Shown in pieces: positions 1 to 8,416 of a stretch of 34,387 nucleotides of DNA. The stretch is from Hyphomicrobiales bacterium (lineage in GTDB: Bacteria; Pseudomonadota; Alphaproteobacteria; Rhizobiales; Rhizobiaceae). A program made the position numbers and the translations under genes. Position 1 is the first letter of the stretch. The number at the start of each line of letters is the position of its first letter. Below the pieces are notes generated by a model. It did no database searches and had not been told where the DNA came from. It worked only from the letters and a program-made list of their open reading frames with translations. The stretch covers positions 1 to 34,387 of the forward strand of contig UEGR01000028.1 of assembly GCA_900465685.1 (NCBI GenBank), written 5' to 3'.

Positions 1-61
1 ACAACCCCTGCCCCGAACCTGACCTAACCTATCAGCACACATCGCGCTGAACGAAACGACC

Positions 62-104
62 AAACAGGTGGCCTGCTAAAATGCAGACCACCTGTTTTCG
101 TTTT
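62..104 (+). terminator. Rho-independent-terminator-like hairpin
   Basis: A perfect 10-bp inverted repeat (AAACAGGTGG at 62-71, CCACCTGTTT at 88-97) encloses a second 4-bp pair (CTGC/GCAG) and is followed on the plus strand by TTTTCGTTTT. It most likely ends a plus-strand gene left of the window; one plus frame is open from base 3 to a TGA at 48-50, but the 15 codons visible are not recognisable. On the minus strand it could also stop the asnO-ngg transcript, about 130 bases past the ngg stop. I see no gene in 98-230. Confidence 0.75.
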
Positions 105-230
105 GACTATCCTACGTGAAATGACGTTGGAAGAGCGTGTTATGGTTCTGTTACTCCTCCCGCATCTCTTTGAATTCGAGTGTGCTGTTCCAAGTTTGAG
201 GGTCGCCGAGGTTGGAATTGATCGATCATT

Positions 231-2033
231 TCAGCCCTCCCGGTAGAGTTGCGGAAACAGACATTCAACAAACTTGGCTGCTGTTGGCCGTGGCTCATGA
301 TTGGCAAGTCCAGGTCGCTCATTAGCCTCGACAAAGATGTATTCCGGTTGGTCTGGTTGCTTGATCATGAAGTCGATGCCGACCACCGGAATATTGATTG
401 CGCGCGCGGCACGGCAAGCAGCATCAACAAGCTTGGGATCGACAACCGACGTCACGTCATGGATGGTTCCACCTGTATGCAGATTGGCCGCCTTGCGCAC
501 GGTGATCTCACGACCGTCATCAAGCACGCTATCGAGGGATAGGTTTTGTTCCTGAAGGCATCTTTTCGTTTCAGTATCGACAGGAATACGACTTTCACCA
601 CCAGTGGCTGCGGAGCGTCGACGTGATTGAATATCGATGAGCTTTCGCACCGTCGTCTTTCCGTCACCCACCACACGTGGAGGTCGACGCATTGCTGCTG
701 CAACCAGCTCATAGTTGATGATGACCAACCGCAAATCTTCGCCCTCAAAGCAGGCTTCCAGCAACACGCGATCACAAACAGTACGGGCCTGTTTGATCGC
801 CGTCTGCAGGTGCTTCATGTCTGAGATGCCGACAGAAATGCCCCGCCCCTGTTCTCCGCGCGCCGGTTTGACTACAAGTTTCCCGTGTTGGCGCAAGAAA
901 GCTTCCTGCGTTTCAACGCTTTCGTCTGCCGAAATCTGTGCAGGAACGACAAGCCCCGCTTTTTCAACGACACGCCTTGTCACGGCTTTATCGTCGCAGA
1001 TCGACATGGCAACGCCGGATGTCATCTCGGACAGGCTTTCGCGACAATGAACGGAACGCCCCCCATAAGAAAGACGAAAGAAGCCGCCTTCCGCATCTGT
1101 AACATCAACCTGCACACCCCTGCGCATCGCCTCATCTACAATGATCCGCGCATAGGGATTGAGTGCTTCTACAGCTTCGAGGCGGGACGCGAAAAACTTC
1201 TCGTTGATCGCGTTTTTGCACTTCACTGCAAAGAGCGGAACACGATTGAAACCAAGCTTCTCGTAGAGCCGAATGGCGTTCTCATTGTCGTGAAGTACAG
1301 ACAAATCCATATGACGCAACCCACGCGCCTGAAAGTGTTCGGCAAGCATACGCACCAGCTTTTCACCGATGCCGGGCTGGCGTGCCTGTGGGTGAACGGC
1401 AAGGCACCAAAGCGAAGTTCCACGGTCCGGATCGTCGAACAGGCGCTGATGGTCGATGCCTGTCACCGTGCCGACAATTTCGCCAGTGGCATCGTCCTGA
1501 GCGACAAAATAGGTGACTGCACGGTTTACACGCTCTGCAGAAAAGAAATCAGCTCGAAGCTGAACCATGCCGCACGCGGCATAAACTCCATTGATACCGT
1601 CCGCATCAATTTCAGAAATGGCGCGGCGAATGGTGACGCCGCGCGTGCGGCGTCCTCCGGCCCGATAAGTCGACAGTTCCAGACGATAGGTGTGCGACGG
1701 ATCAAGAAAAATCTCGTGGGGTGCCAACGACAACAGAACGTGCGGATCGCTGACATAAAACAGAATATCGCGGCTTGCCGGGGCCTCCGCTCGCATCGCG
1801 TCGACAATGGCCTGATTGCTGTCGAATGTCTGCGCAAACAACAGTCGCCCCCAACCGCAATCCAGGGTCACATTGTGCTGTCTGCTATCGGCTTCTACCT
1901 TGTTAGCGCCATGCGAATGCTCCTGGTAAAATCCAGCGCTTTCCGGCGTGCGCAAGCGTGTCAGACGATGCGAAAGAGCCTTGCCGCCCCTGACTTTCTG
2001 CCGGGTCATTTGTTCCTCACCATGATTTCGCAT
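231..2033 (-). CDS. ngg: N-acetylglutaminylglutamine synthetase (GNAT + ATP-grasp)
   Basis: This 600-residue protein has the two-domain build of the NAGGN synthetase that works with AsnO. A GNAT acetyltransferase domain lies at about 133-275, with the acetyl-CoA loop QARQPGIG at 216-223. A C-terminal ATP-grasp ligase lies at about 330-595 and includes KPARGEQGRGIS and a late FVEANERPG segment. In the family, it acetylates glutamine and ligates it to a second glutamine in the cytoplasm; AsnO then forms the terminal amide. The ATG at 2033 directly abuts the asnO TGA and has AGGAGG five bases upstream, inside the asnO end, so translation is coupled. A second in-frame ATG at codon 9 has weaker support. 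It is the last gene of a two-gene unit. Confidence 0.93.
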   Translation of the reverse strand: MRNHGEEQMTRQKVRGGKALSHRLTRLRTPESAGFYQEHSHGANKVEADSRQHNVTLDCGWGRLLFAQTFDSNQAIVDAMRAEAPASRDILFYVSDPHVLLSLAPHEIFLDPSHTYRLELSTYRAGGRRTRGVTIRRAISEIDADGINGVYAACGMVQLRADFFSAERVNRAVTYFVAQDDATGEIVGTVTGIDHQRLFDDPDRGTSLWCLAVHPQARQPGIGEKLVRMLAEHFQARGLRHMDLSVLHDNENAIRLYEKLGFNRVPLFAVKCKNAINEKFFASRLEAVEALNPYARIIVDEAMRRGVQVDVTDAEGGFFRLSYGGRSVHCRESLSEMTSGVAMSICDDKAVTRRVVEKAGLVVPAQISADESVETQEAFLRQHGKLVVKPARGEQGRGISVGISDMKHLQTAIKQARTVCDRVLLEACFEGEDLRLVIINYELVAAAMRRPPRVVGDGKTTVRKLIDIQSRRRSAATGGESRIPVDTETKRCLQEQNLSLDSVLDDGREITVRKAANLHTGGTIHDVTSVVDPKLVDAACRAARAINIPVVGIDFMIKQPDQPEYIFVEANERPGLANHEPRPTAAKFVECLFPQLYREG

Positions 2034-3809
2034 TCATGCCTCCTGCGTCTGGAGCCACATTTCCAGCAGTCCTGCTTGCCACAGTTCCGACCCGCGCAGA
2101 GGCGTGATGTGGTCTGATGGGTTGGCGAACAGGCGCTCAAGATAGTCACGCTGGAAAAGACCGCGCTCGCGCGCCTTCTGGGATGACAATGCATCGCGCA
2201 GCATATCGAGATAGGGCCCCGCGATATATTTGAGCTGCGGTACCGGGAAATAGCCCTTCTTGCGATCAATGACTTCACTTGGGATGACTTTCCGCGCAAC
2301 GTCCTTGAGAATGCCTTTACCGCCATCGCGCAGCTTTTCTTCTGGTGGAATACGCGCTGCCAGCTCTACCAATTCGTGGTCCAGAAAAGGCACACGCGCT
2401 TCCAGTCCCCACGCCATCGTCATATTATCGACGCGCTTGACCGGATCATCCACGAGCATCACATTGGTGTCGAGCCTCAGCGCACGGTCAACAGGCGTAT
2501 CGGCACCGTCCTCAAGCAACTTTTCTTCGAGAAGCGCCTGACTGTAATCCTGCTCGGGCATCCAGTCTGCGGACAATTGTGTGGCAAGCACAGCATGCGT
2601 GCGGTCGCGAAAGCCCTTGGCATAGTCGCTGACCACATCGTTGGAATCCACAAGCGGCGGATACCAGTGATAGCCGCCGAAAACCTCGTCAGCACCCTGA
2701 CCAGACTGGACAACCTTGATGTGTTTCGACACTTCCTTTGAGAGAAGATAGAAGCCGACATTGTCATAGGAAACCATCGGCTCCGACATGGCAGCGATCG
2801 TTCCGGGCAAAGCGTCCATAAGGTCAGCTGACGGAACGAAGATTTTGTGATGGTCCGTTCCGAAATGTTTGGCTATCAGGTCCGAATAGACAAACTCGTC
2901 GCCTTTCTCGCCATTGGCTTCTTCGAAACCGACAGAAAAGCTCATAAGACCAGTCTGGCCTGCTTCCGCCAGCAAGCCTACGATGAGGCTGGAATCCACG
3001 CCGCCCGAAAGAAGAACGCCGACTGGAACGTCTGAAATCATGCGCCTTTTGACTGCAAGGCGGAGCATGTTCAACAGTTGTTCCTGCCATTCCTCCCGGC
3101 TCAGCGCGCTGTCGCCCGGCAGGCGGCGATAAGGCGCCTGCCAATAGATGCGATCCTTGAAACTGCCATTGGCCTCATAAATACGCATCGTTGCTGGGGG
3201 CAGCTTGCGTACGCCTTCATAGATCGTGCGCGGTGGCGGCACGACAGCGTGAAAGCTCATGTAATTGTGGAGCGCAGCACGATCAATTGAGGTATCAACG
3301 CCGCCAGCCTTTACCAGTGCTGGTAACGAAGATGCAAAGCGCAACGCGCCGTTGACCTCGGCGAGATAGAGCGGCTTTATCCCGAAACGATCGCGGGCAA
3401 GAATGATCCGCCCCGTATCCCGTTCGTGGATTGCAAAAGCGAACATGCCTAAAAACCGAGAGACGCAGTTTTCTCCCCAGGCGTGCCAAGCCTTCAGGAT
3501 CACCTCCGTATCTCCATCGGAAAAGAAGTGATAACCCTTCGCTTCAAGCTCTGCGCGCAACTCACGGAAATTGTAGATACATCCGTTGAAAACCAATGTC
3601 AGACCAAGGTCTGCATCGATCATGGGTTGCTGTGATTTTTCGGAAAGATCGAGAATTCTCAGTCTTCTGTGACCGAAGCCTATATTGCCCCGGATGACGA
3701 TACCAGATGCGTCGGGCCCTCTTGGACTCAAAACATCTGCCATTTTCGAGACTGCCGAAACCGATGGCGTACCACCATCGAACCTGACTTCTCCGCAAAT
3801 TCCACACAT
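2034..3809 (-). CDS. asnO: N-acetylglutaminylglutamine amidotransferase (asparagine synthetase B-like)
   Basis: This is a class II glutamine amidotransferase fused to an asparagine-synthetase-like ATP pyrophosphatase domain, 591 residues. I place the start at 3809, giving MCGICGE, because the nucleophile must be Cys2 after Met removal; longer in-frame starts up to 3836 would bury it. The amidotransferase half shows RGPD, GHRRL and FNGCIYN. The synthetase half has the PP-loop SGGVDSS at about 268-274. In the NAGGN pathway it amidates the C-terminus of the acetylated dipeptide. The ribosome site is odd: GGAGG lies about 14 bases from the ATG. It is cotranscribed with ngg. Family members without ngg next door are usually called asnB; the direct coupling to ngg makes asnO the better call. 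Confidence 0.92.
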   Translation of the reverse strand: MCGICGEVRFDGGTPSVSAVSKMADVLSPRGPDASGIVIRGNIGFGHRRLRILDLSEKSQQPMIDADLGLTLVFNGCIYNFRELRAELEAKGYHFFSDGDTEVILKAWHAWGENCVSRFLGMFAFAIHERDTGRIILARDRFGIKPLYLAEVNGALRFASSLPALVKAGGVDTSIDRAALHNYMSFHAVVPPPRTIYEGVRKLPPATMRIYEANGSFKDRIYWQAPYRRLPGDSALSREEWQEQLLNMLRLAVKRRMISDVPVGVLLSGGVDSSLIVGLLAEAGQTGLMSFSVGFEEANGEKGDEFVYSDLIAKHFGTDHHKIFVPSADLMDALPGTIAAMSEPMVSYDNVGFYLLSKEVSKHIKVVQSGQGADEVFGGYHWYPPLVDSNDVVSDYAKGFRDRTHAVLATQLSADWMPEQDYSQALLEEKLLEDGADTPVDRALRLDTNVMLVDDPVKRVDNMTMAWGLEARVPFLDHELVELAARIPPEEKLRDGGKGILKDVARKVIPSEVIDRKKGYFPVPQLKYIAGPYLDMLRDALSSQKARERGLFQRDYLERLFANPSDHITPLRGSELWQAGLLEMWLQTQEA

Positions 3810-3937
3810 AAAAAGGGTCGAAACCTCCATTGTCATAACGAGAGCGCATCTGTGACCGTAACGCCGTCAAATCCGCTTCGTCTCTTTGCACAGCCCGAAG
3901 ACTGCTTGATCTTCCTACGGGCTATGCCCTCACGAAT

Positions 3938-3969
3938 GGGGCCGTCGCGTGTGTTCTGGCGGCGGCCCT
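3938..3969. repeat. GC-rich inverted repeat in the asnO leader region
   Basis: GGGCCG at 3939-3944 and CGGCCC at 3963-3968 form the base of a 10-bp stem with a 10-base loop; the stem has one G-T pair on the plus strand and an A-C mismatch on the minus strand. No T run follows on either side, so it is not a normal terminator. It falls close to the expected start of the asnO transcript if the promoter candidate at 3979-4004 is used, and could act in the mRNA leader or weakly end the FadR transcript. Confidence 0.4.
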
Positions 3970-3978
3970 CCCAGTTGC

Positions 3979-4004
3979 AAATGCAACAGCGCCGGGATGG
4001 TTCC
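3979..4004 (-). promoter_or_regulatory. Candidate EcfG/RpoE2-type stress promoter of asnO-ngg
   Basis: On the minus strand GGAAC (4004-4000), a 16-base spacer and CATTT (3983-3979) fit the alphaproteobacterial general-stress sigma pattern of GGAAC followed 16-18 bases later by a TT-containing box. A 6-bp dyad, GTTGCA-AA-TGCAAC at 3974-3987, covers the -10 element and could be an operator. The site is just downstream of the FadR stop codon and about 170 bases before asnO, which fits an osmotically induced gene pair transcribed separately from the upstream operon. Confidence 0.4.
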
Positions 4005-4022
4005 CATTTTTATCGGCTTTTC

Positions 4023-4808
4023 CTAAACATTTCCGGCGATCGTCTTGGCCTTTGAAAGCATATAATCTTCGGCGGAAACCATATGTTCGTAAGCGATCTG
4101 CCGGGCATCCTCCCGTCTGTTTTCGATAAGAGCGGCCAGCAGACGATGTTGAAAAACAAGCCCAACTTCACGAGACGCAGGCGTTGGATCGGCATAGATG
4201 GCGCGGGCAACAGGCAGGTTGCGCAAAAGATGGTGAGTGAGCCCGGAAACGAAGCCCAGCAGCCGGTCTGGACATTGTTGCGCTAACAGTGAATGGAAAT
4301 CCAATTCGGCCACGCGCTGTTGATATTGATCATCCAGATCGAAAGGGGGGCGATCATAAAGACGCATGGTGTTCTCAAGTTGAACAATATCACCGTGCGT
4401 CAGCTTGCCGGCCAGCAATGCCGCAATTTCCGGTTCCAGCAACTTGCGTATCGAGTAGATTTCGCTCAAGCTCGGCTGATCGAAGTAGAAAAAACTGCCC
4501 AGCATTTCCATGGCATGTCGCGCCGATGGCTCTGCCACAAATGCACCGCCCCCCGGTCCGCTTCGCGTATAAATAAGCCCTTGCGTTTCAAGTGCTTTCA
4601 TGGCCTCGCGAACCGTACCCTTCGCAGCTTTGAACTGATCGATCAGTTCCTTTTCCTGTGGTAGGCGGTCACCAGGCTTCAATGTTTTGGCTCTGATGAA
4701 ATCCTTGATACGGTCGGCAATTTCCTCCGGCCTGCGCTTGGGCTTTGCTGCCTTCGCGCTTACGCGCTTCAGTGTTTCGCCGCTGTTTTTAAGGCCCGTT
4801 TTGACCAT
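4023..4808 (-). CDS. GntR-family transcriptional regulator, FadR/FCD subfamily
   Basis: The N-terminal winged helix-turn-helix (about residues 20-90) carries the typical GDRLPQEKELIDQF and GTVREAMKALE segments. An all-helical FCD ligand domain follows (about 100-250). I choose the ATG at 4808 (261 residues), which has AGGAAAGAG upstream and begins 7 bases after the upstream ATPase stop; a longer frame would run back into that gene. It is the last gene of the peptide-importer operon, so it probably controls that operon in response to an imported or derived small acid or peptide. A dyad overlapping the importer promoter (10034-10048) is a plausible target. FCD regulators are usually repressors released by a carboxylate ligand; the ligand here cannot be told from sequence. 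Confidence 0.88.
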   Translation of the reverse strand: MVKTGLKNSGETLKRVSAKAAKPKRRPEEIADRIKDFIRAKTLKPGDRLPQEKELIDQFKAAKGTVREAMKALETQGLIYTRSGPGGGAFVAEPSARHAMEMLGSFFYFDQPSLSEIYSIRKLLEPEIAALLAGKLTHGDIVQLENTMRLYDRPPFDLDDQYQQRVAELDFHSLLAQQCPDRLLGFVSGLTHHLLRNLPVARAIYADPTPASREVGLVFQHRLLAALIENRREDARQIAYEHMVSAEDYMLSKAKTIAGNV

Positions 4809-4815
4809 GCCACTT

Positions 4816-5613
4816 CTACTCTTTCCTGATGCGTGGTGCGCTATCCAGCAATTGTCGCGTATAGGCGTGTTGCGGGTGAGCGAAAAGATCGCGAGCGGGA
4901 GCCTCTTCCACAATTTCCCCGAAATACATCACTGCCACCCGATCCGAAATGGCCTCTACAACAGCAAGATCGTGACTTATGAAAAGATAGGAAAGATCGA
5001 ATTCCCGCTTAAGCCCATCCAGCAACAAGAGGACCTGAGCTTGTACCGAAACATCGAGGGCGCTGACTGGCTCATCAAGCACGACAATCTCGGCTTCCGC
5101 TGCGAGCGTACGCGCTATCGCAATACGCTGTGCCTGTCCGCCCGAGAACTCATGTGGATAGCGTTCCAGCGTGTCTTTGGGCATTTGCACCGCATCGAGC
5201 AGCTGTAACATTTTCTGTGTGCGCTGCGCTGTGTCGTATTTGCCGAGAAGCTTGAGCGGAACGTCTAGAATCTGTTTGATGGTCTTACGCGGATTGAGCG
5301 AGGCGACGGGGTCCTGAAAGACATATTGAATGACCTTGCCGAAAGCACGCGCCCCCGACCTACGCAAATCGGTCGCATCGCGGTCAGCGATTATCATGGT
5401 TCCGCTTGTCGGTTCCGTCAGCCCCACAAACATGCGCGCAAGCGTACTCTTTCCCGAGCCGCTTTCGCCTACCACGGCAAGGGTTTCACCTCGCCGAAGA
5501 TCAAGAGACACTTTTTTGACTGCATCGACCTGATGGTGTTTCCTGCCAAAGAGAGTTCGCCCACCGCCAAATGTCTTGGTAAGCTCGCGCGCGCTGATTG
5601 CAATTTCACTCAT
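4816..5613 (-). CDS. Peptide-type ABC transporter ATP-binding protein (DppF/OppF-like)
   Basis: This 265-residue ATPase shows Walker A (GESGSGKST), signature FSGGQAQRIAIA, Walker B ending VVLDEPVSALD and the downstream His switch in FISHDLAVV. It is the second nucleotide-binding subunit of the importer encoded upstream. At 265 residues it lacks most of the C-terminal extension of typical DppF/OppF proteins of about 330 residues, ending soon after the HPQHAYTRQLL segment. Its ATG overlaps the stop of the permease-ATPase fusion by four bases (ATGA), which indicates translational coupling. The substrate is not determined by this subunit. Confidence 0.93.
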   Translation of the reverse strand: MSEIAISARELTKTFGGGRTLFGRKHHQVDAVKKVSLDLRRGETLAVVGESGSGKSTLARMFVGLTEPTSGTMIIADRDATDLRRSGARAFGKVIQYVFQDPVASLNPRKTIKQILDVPLKLLGKYDTAQRTQKMLQLLDAVQMPKDTLERYPHEFSGGQAQRIAIARTLAAEAEIVVLDEPVSALDVSVQAQVLLLLDGLKREFDLSYLFISHDLAVVEAISDRVAVMYFGEIVEEAPARDLFAHPQHAYTRQLLDSAPRIRKE

Positions 5614-7409
5614 GCTTTCACGCCTTTATTCTCACGTCCGAAGACTTTGGCTACCTTTTCGAGAAAGCTCGGGCCTTGTCCGAGTTCCGGCACGCAAGCA
5701 ATGAGCCGGCGCGTATAGTCATGCTGCGGATTGGATAAGACCGCCCTCGCCGTACCTGTCTCGACAATCTCGCCATCTTTCATCACCGCAACGCGGTCGC
5801 AGATTTCTGAAACGACCCCAAAGTCGTGAGTGATGAACAACAGTGCTATGCCGCGTTCGCGTTGCAACTCACGCAGCAGATCAAGAATTCGTGCCTGCAC
5901 AGTCACATCCAGCGCCGTCGTTGGCTCGTCTGCGATGATGATATCGGGGTCATTGGCGAGAGCCATCGCAATTCCGACACGTTGGCGTTGCCCCCCGGAA
6001 AGCTGATGCGGATAGTGACTGGCGCGTTCTCCGGCGTCTGGAATACCAACCTTCTCAAGCAGGGCTATTGCTTGTTCGCGCCGCTCGGCTGCGGTGAGCC
6101 GACGATGCGCTCCGATAGCTTCCTCAACCTGCCAGCCAATGGAATACATCGGATGCAATGTCGTCAGCGGATCCTGAAACACATAGGCCACTTTGTTTCC
6201 GCGAAGGGTCGTAAGTTCCGTTTCCGGAAGAGAGAGAACGTCCCTGCCCTCCAGAAATATCGAGCCGTTGCGAATAAGCCCGGGCGGCGATGCCACCAGC
6301 CCCATGATGGAAAGTGCTGTAACGCTTTTACCTGAGCCGCTCTCTCCAATGAGGCCGAGACACTCGCCCCTGTGCAACTTGAGAGAAACATTCTTCACAG
6401 CAGGCGTGAAACGTCCACCGCTGACGAAACCAGTTTCCAGATCCTCAACCGACAATACCGCATCGTCGGGCGCATCGGATTTCGTTGCGCGATCACGGGC
6501 TATCTCAGTTCTGGCACCGGGGCGTGCAAGCGCTCCAGACCGCAGGCGAGGATCGAGTATGTCGCGTACACCGTCACCAAGCACATTCAAGCTGATCACA
6601 AGCAGGAAGATCATCAGGCCCGGGACTATGGAGACATGCGGAGCGTTAAAGAGCTGCGCCCTGCCCTCACCCAACATCGATCCCAGATCAGCTTGTGGAG
6701 GTTGCGCGCCCAGACCGAGGAAACTGAGCCCTGCCGTTTCGAGGATCATCCAACCGGCAGTCGTCGACATGGTGATAACGATCACCGGCATGACATTTGG
6801 AAGAACCTCGCTCGCCAGAATCGAGAGTGAGCTTTTACCGGAAAGCCGCGCCGCATCGATGAATTCTCGATGGGCAAGACCCAGCGTAACACCACGGACA
6901 TTGCGTGCAAAAAACGGGATATTGACGATGGCAATTGCGAAAAGCGCGTTCATCAAACCGGGCCCAAGGACTGCTACAATCGCCAAGGCAAGCAATATGT
7001 AAGGGAACGCCATCAGCATATCGATGCCGCGCATCATCAGATTGTCGGTGCGCCCACCAACGAAACCGGCGACAAGGCCAATGGAAGAACCGATGATGGC
7101 CGCTATTAAAGTGGCGGTAAAGCCAACCGCTACCGACACACGTGTGCCCCAGATAACTCTGCTTAGAATATCTCGACCCAGTTGATCCGTACCGAGCCAA
7201 TGGCCGGACGTGAACAATGGCTGTAAACGTGTCGCGGGCGACGTGGCATCCGGGTTCGGCAACGGTAGCAAGGGTGCTGCCAGAACAACAAGGCAGATTG
7301 CAATCAACAGGAAGAAGCCGAAAGCAGCCAACCGGTTACTCATGAGTAGTCCCCATGAGGTCAGACGTATCGGCGAGGGAACCGCCGCGGTTTGTGTCAG
7401 CAAACTCAT
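5610..7409 (-). CDS. Peptide-type ABC transporter permease-ATPase fusion (DppC-DppD)
   Basis: One 599-residue chain joins a DppC-type inner-membrane permease (residues 1 to about 290, several hydrophobic helices, with the [17 protein letters not shown] signature of the subfamily) to a DppD-type ATPase (about 320-580). The ATPase part has Walker A GESGSGKS, signature [12 protein letters not shown] and Walker [14 protein letters not shown]. In Escherichia coli dpp these are two proteins. The linker at about 292-318 is rich in Ala, Arg and Asp. No frameshift or stop is seen at the junction, so it is a true fusion, a type known in other proteobacterial peptide importers. It overlaps its neighbours on both sides by ATGA. 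Confidence 0.92.
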   Translation of the reverse strand: MSLLTQTAAVPSPIRLTSWGLLMSNRLAAFGFFLLIAICLVVLAAPLLPLPNPDATSPATRLQPLFTSGHWLGTDQLGRDILSRVIWGTRVSVAVGFTATLIAAIIGSSIGLVAGFVGGRTDNLMMRGIDMLMAFPYILLALAIVAVLGPGLMNALFAIAIVNIPFFARNVRGVTLGLAHREFIDAARLSGKSSLSILASEVLPNVMPVIVITMSTTAGWMILETAGLSFLGLGAQPPQADLGSMLGEGRAQLFNAPHVSIVPGLMIFLLVISLNVLGDGVRDILDPRLRSGALARPGARTEIARDRATKSDAPDDAVLSVEDLETGFVSGGRFTPAVKNVSLKLHRGECLGLIGESGSGKSVTALSIMGLVASPPGLIRNGSIFLEGRDVLSLPETELTTLRGNKVAYVFQDPLTTLHPMYSIGWQVEEAIGAHRRLTAAERREQAIALLEKVGIPDAGERASHYPHQLSGGQRQRVGIAMALANDPDIIIADEPTTALDVTVQARILDLLRELQRERGIALLFITHDFGVVSEICDRVAVMKDGEIVETGTARAVLSNPQHDYTRRLIACVPELGQGPSFLEKVAKVFGRENKGVKA

Positions 7410-8353
7410 GTGCGAATCCTCGGGTCAAGCATGGTCTGGAGAATATCGGCAACCAGATTGAAGATGACGTAGCTTGCAGCCACCACAAGAACGCCGCCCT
7501 GCACCAGCAGGATATCGCGCGTGGAAATGGCCTTCACCAGCATCGCGCCGATGCCAGGCCACTGAAATACAGTTTCGATATAAACCGCGCCGCCCAGCAC
7601 AAAACCGGCTTGTATACCGATGACGGAAATAACACTGACAAGGGCGGCGCGAAACGCGTGGCGGTAGATTACCCGTCGCTCGTTAAGCCCCTTGGCGCGA
7701 GCCGTGCGGATATAGTCTTGTCGCAAAACTTCCAGCATTGCGCTGCGCGTCAATCGCGCGATAACGCCGGCCGCCACAACGGCAAGCGTTCCTGCCGGTA
7801 AAATCAGATGCCAGAGCAGGTCCTTCAGATCACCGCCACCATAAACGGCATACATTCCCGAAGCCGGCAGCACCCGCCAATGAACCGCGAAGAGATAAAT
7901 CAGCAATAGGCCGAGCCAGAACGAAGGAATGGATATTCCGGCTAGAACCACGAAGGTTATCGCACGGTCGACCCAGCCGAACTGGCGGACAGCTGAGACA
8001 ATCCCCGCCAGCAATCCCACGATCGAACACAGGACGAGCGCCACACCAGCCAGGATCAGTGTAGCGTGAAATCGCTCCAGAACTTCATCAATGACAGGCC
8101 TGTTGAGCACAAAGGAACGACCAAAATCGCCATGCAACAGATTGCCGATCCAGATAAAATAACGCTGCACCAGCGGCTTATCCAGACCAAGATCGCGGTT
8201 TACCCGCTCAACGTTTTCAGGCGTCGCATAGGAGCCAAGCAATGCGGTAGCCGTGTCGCCAGGGATCATGGCCATCACGAGAAAAACGATGATTGAAAGC
8301 CCCAGCAAGACAGGGACGACCGCGGCTAGGCGCTTTAGAATATAGGCTGGCAT
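7406..8353 (-). CDS. Peptide-type ABC transporter permease (DppB-like)
   Basis: This 315-residue integral membrane protein has the N-terminal YILKRLAAVVPVLLGLSIIVF helix and the GDFGRSF region typical of DppB/OppB permeases. About six membrane segments are visible, and the cytoplasmic EAA-like loop (ARAKGLNERRVIYRHAFR) docks on the ATPase. It pairs with the permease half of the next gene to form the channel. It is separated from the binding-protein gene by 63 bases, the usual place for expression to fall after the abundant binding protein. Confidence 0.93.
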   Translation of the reverse strand: MPAYILKRLAAVVPVLLGLSIIVFLVMAMIPGDTATALLGSYATPENVERVNRDLGLDKPLVQRYFIWIGNLLHGDFGRSFVLNRPVIDEVLERFHATLILAGVALVLCSIVGLLAGIVSAVRQFGWVDRAITFVVLAGISIPSFWLGLLLIYLFAVHWRVLPASGMYAVYGGGDLKDLLWHLILPAGTLAVVAAGVIARLTRSAMLEVLRQDYIRTARAKGLNERRVIYRHAFRAALVSVISVIGIQAGFVLGGAVYIETVFQWPGIGAMLVKAISTRDILLVQGGVLVVAASYVIFNLVADILQTMLDPRIRT

Positions 8354-8416
8354 TTCAAGCCCTCCTGTATGTCATGGGAAATTGCTGCCGTGAACTTCGG
8401 CAAGCGGGCTTGAGGC

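Noticed and set aside
885..2117. A 410-codon plus-strand open frame opposite ngg
   Set aside because: It is antisense to the conserved GNAT and ATP-grasp coding sequence, has no recognisable domain and no ribosome site; it is a by-product of the codon pattern of ngg.
2034..3809. Calling asnO a normal asparagine synthetase asnB
   Set aside because: The domain order is the same, but stop-start coupling to ngg and the nearby NAGGN-type M42 gene favour the NAGGN amidotransferase.
6193..7002. A 269-codon plus-strand open frame opposite the permease-ATPase fusion
   Set aside because: Rich in Ser, Arg and Pro as expected of a shadow frame; the minus strand carries clear ABC transporter motifs.
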